Assembly (NCBI RefSeq): GCF_036503815.1
Contig: NZ_AP027765.1
Coordinates: 35,975-99,974, forward strand
Direction of reading: 5' to 3'
Origin: Escherichia coli
GTDB lineage: Bacteria > Pseudomonadota > Gammaproteobacteria > Enterobacterales > Enterobacteriaceae
DNA length: 64,000 nucleotides
The first letter of the stretch is position 1. The number at the start of each line of letters is the position of its first letter. The position numbers were made by a program, and so were the translations under genes. Below, piece after piece: positions 62,524 through 64,000 of this stretch. The notes under the pieces were generated by a model. It worked only from the letters and a program-made list of their open reading frames with translations. It made no database searches and was not told the DNA's origin.

Positions 62524-63161
62524 ATGCGGACACCTGGACCCGCCTGCAGGCCTTCCGACATGCTCTGGAGCTGACTTCCTGTGAGGCTTCTCTCACCGCC
62601 GGGTATGATCACCTGAAGGATTTCCCGGCCGGTTGCAGCGAGCTGGCCAGCCAGACTCTGACTGATTATCTGACGGAAGACGGCAGCAACCTGTACTCCT
62701 GTATTGTCGGTATGCAGTGGGATAATGGTCCTGGCAGATACGGCCACGTCATTGCCGCCCCTGCCAGGGACTATATCGACCTGACCCTTGATCAGTTTCC
62801 AGGCTATCATAACCGGATTGTGGCAGAGCCCGTTGAGTCCGGCGGACAGCTCGCGGCAGACCTCAACAGGGAGCCTGCCATCAGTACAGCTGATGGAATA
62901 GTGGCCAGCGCATCAGATAAGGTTAATTACATTACTGAACAGAAAAATCGCCAGCCAATGGTGATCATTACAGAATGTTACAAACTGATCAGAATGACGG
63001 CAAGATTTATACCAATGTGCCAGTCATCTCAACTCTTCCAGCACCAGATATTCCCTCGCTTATTTATCATTTCAGACGTTGGCTCCTGCAGTTTGTCCAG
63101 GAACACCTTAGATCGTTTAGCTACTGACTGGAAGGTGACACTGTCCGTCCTGTCGCTATAG
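62520..63161 (+). CDS. Cys-His-Asp hydrolase-like protein, possibly chimeric
   Basis: A 213-residue frame from GTG 62520. The first 110 residues contain FPAGCSELASQTLTDYL (C39), RYGHVIAAPARDYIDLTLDQF (H76, D87), the order Cys-His-Asp of transglutaminase- or papain-like hydrolases, with the typical IDLT.DQF ending. After about residue 115 the sequence loses this character and overlaps a minus-strand frame resembling another family, so the 3' end may be a fusion made by recombination. Function is unknown. Confidence 0.5.
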   Translation: MNADTWTRLQAFRHALELTSCEASLTAGYDHLKDFPAGCSELASQTLTDYLTEDGSNLYSCIVGMQWDNGPGRYGHVIAAPARDYIDLTLDQFPGYHNRIVAEPVESGGQLAADLNREPAISTADGIVASASDKVNYITEQKNRQPMVIITECYKLIRMTARFIPMCQSSQLFQHQIFPRLFIISDVGSCSLSRNTLDRLATDWKVTLSVLSL

Positions 63162-63457
63162 GGCTTGATATAAACCAGGCAGGCAAGGGATCTGGTTAAC
63201 ACCTTTCCTTCCATAAAGTGTTTGAAGATCCAGAGATACGTATCCACAAGCTCCAGCCCTGTACTCAGTGTCCCCGACTGGAAGACCTGCGGTTCAGCTG
63301 GTATTTCCGTTACATCCATGACCGGTGTCTGCGCAGCAGTGCCTGTCATCAGGATATTCATGGAGCCAGTCTGTATGCGCCTCTGGCGTTGAAACAAACA
63401 TATGAAGTGTATTTCGGATATGACTGTACGCTCAGGAAGTACGGCAGATTCCGTCAA
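63029..63457 (-). pseudogene. Possible C-terminal fragment of a DUF3800-like protein
   Basis: A 142-residue frame whose middle and end (TGLELVDTYLWIFKHFMEG, then FLDKLQEPTSEM) resemble the C-termini of DUF3800 proteins, which have a similar LQLAD..LW..R.F.EG pattern. The N-terminal catalytic part of that family is absent. This suggests a remnant, but low-level resemblance makes it uncertain. Confidence 0.35.
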
Positions 63458-63614
63458 AAATTACCTGTAAAGACAGACTTCAGAAAAAACGGTGCTCGCC
63501 GCAGACCGGTGACCGGGCGAAGCCCGCGAACCGGCGAGGAAGCGCAATGGATCTGTAATCACAGTGAGCAGGTACGCCCTGAAGCCTTCATAATCGGTAG
63601 TGTATGCTGTTTTT

Positions 63615-63860
63615 CCGGAATGATTTATCCACATATCCAGAGGCCCGATCCAGTAAATAGATCCATGAATGATCAATAAAGGATCCATTAAAGATCCCCA
63701 TATCGCTACAAACCTTGTTACTCATGGGCCGGGACCACGATCACATAAGCTGTGGCATGTTACTGATAAACTGTAATATGCTAATGATAAGCTGTATTCA
63801 GTAATGCATATACTGAAGTAAGCTAATGACATAAACTATGGTCAGTACGCCAGACTCTGT
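63615..63860. other. RepFIB-type replication origin
   Basis: A DnaA box TTATCCACA lies at 63625-63633. Five GATC sites follow within 50 bp (63647, 63660, 63671, 63682, 63693), three at 11-bp spacing, in AT-rich DNA. Then three iterons with core ATAA(G/A)CTGT start at 63745, 63766 and 63787, exactly 21 bp apart, plus degenerate copies near 63808 and 63831. This is the structure of an iteron-controlled origin with Dam-sensitive unwinding, and fits RepFIB. Confidence 0.85.
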
Positions 63861-63958
63861 TGTTAAATACAGACTGCAGGTTTTTCTTCAGTCAGTTAGC
63901 GGGGCTCTGACACACGATTTGCTGTTTATTCTTTTACTGTCCACAGGCAGGAGGCTTT

Positions 63959-64000
63959 CTGGAAAACGAAAATTCAGACATCAAAAAACTGTTCGGCGAG
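63959..64000 (+). CDS. repB: RepFIB replication initiator, first codons (runs off the right edge)
   Basis: From a CTG at 63959, five bases after AGGAGG, the frame reads (L/M)ENENSDIKKLFGE to the window edge. This matches the N-terminus I remember for RepFIB initiators, which continues into IDKSSGELVTL, and I recall that this gene uses a CTG start. The protein binds the iterons upstream both to start replication and to limit it. Only 14 codons are visible. Confidence 0.75.
   Translation, partial: MENENSDIKKLFGE

Noticed and set aside
63218..63679. 153-codon plus-strand frame before the RepFIB origin
   Set aside because: It reads through the DnaA box and GATC cluster and has no recognised domain.

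Overview
The window is a piece of an F-family conjugative plasmid of Enterobacteriaceae, most likely from Escherichia coli or a close relative. It starts inside traI and runs backwards (minus strand) through a nearly complete F-type transfer operon. It then crosses oriT, the leading region, a maintenance region and a defence-rich accessory segment, and ends in the first codons of a RepFIB-type replication gene. Many protein sequences, gene lengths and overlaps match my memory of F itself (TraA, TraM, TraJ, TraY, TraQ, ArtA). Others are foreign to F: vapBC, impCAB, a pB171-like double par locus and a CBASS operon. No chromosomal genes, rRNA, tRNA, CRISPR array or antibiotic-resistance gene was seen.

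Layout. 1-1008: 5' part of traI. 1090-1715: a vapBC toxin-antitoxin pair inserted between traI and traD, on the opposite strand. 1724-25924: traD, traT, traS, traG, traH, trbF, trbJ, trbB, traQ, (artA antisense), trbA, traF, trbE, traN, trbC, traU, traW, trbI, traC, a small ORF, traR, traV, trbG (frameshifted at a 15-base G tract), trbD, traP (apparently truncated), traB, traK, traE, traL, traA, traY. 26023-27282: traJ (an in-frame TGA at codon 39), finP and traM. 27283-27695: oriT with nic at 27604/27605. 27696-45636: leading region, with orf169, yubP, three Frpo-like single-strand-promoter repeats, flm (hok/sok), psiA, psiB, yubM, ssb, DUF3560, DUF1380 and DUF1281 proteins, an ArdB/KlcA antirestriction protein, two methyltransferases (one frameshifted) and an IS186-type element. 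45991-47983: a LexA-controlled impCAB operon whose impA is broken by a hairpin-templated mutation. 47988-50597: double partition locus (parR/parM and parA/parB). 50635-52530: resD resolvase and two uncharacterised genes. 53143-60405: accessory and defence region with an HTH protein, a DUF4238-like protein, a PD-(D/E)XK nuclease-like protein, a decayed HEPN plus ART-like pair, and an intact two-gene CBASS (CD-NTase plus S-4TM effector). 60406-63960: mostly non-coding and mosaic sequence, then the RepFIB origin with a DnaA box, clustered GATC sites and 21-bp iterons. The first codons of the Rep gene close the window.

How it works together. TraM, TraY and TraI act at oriT, TraD couples the DNA to the secretion channel, and the remaining Tra/Trb proteins build the pilus and mating pair. 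The strand enters the recipient with 27605 onward first. The Frpo copies then sit upstream of separate leftward operons whose products suppress SOS (PsiB), coat ssDNA (SSB), resist restriction (ArdB), methylate DNA and kill plasmid-free cells (Flm). FinP and TraJ set the transfer switch. In this sequence TraJ carries a premature UGA, so self-transfer may be weak or absent unless it is read through or supplied in trans. The CBASS pair is the best-preserved anti-phage system in the accessory region. Its neighbours (HEPN, ART-like, nuclease, DUF4238) look like a cassette hotspot flanked by diverged direct repeats.
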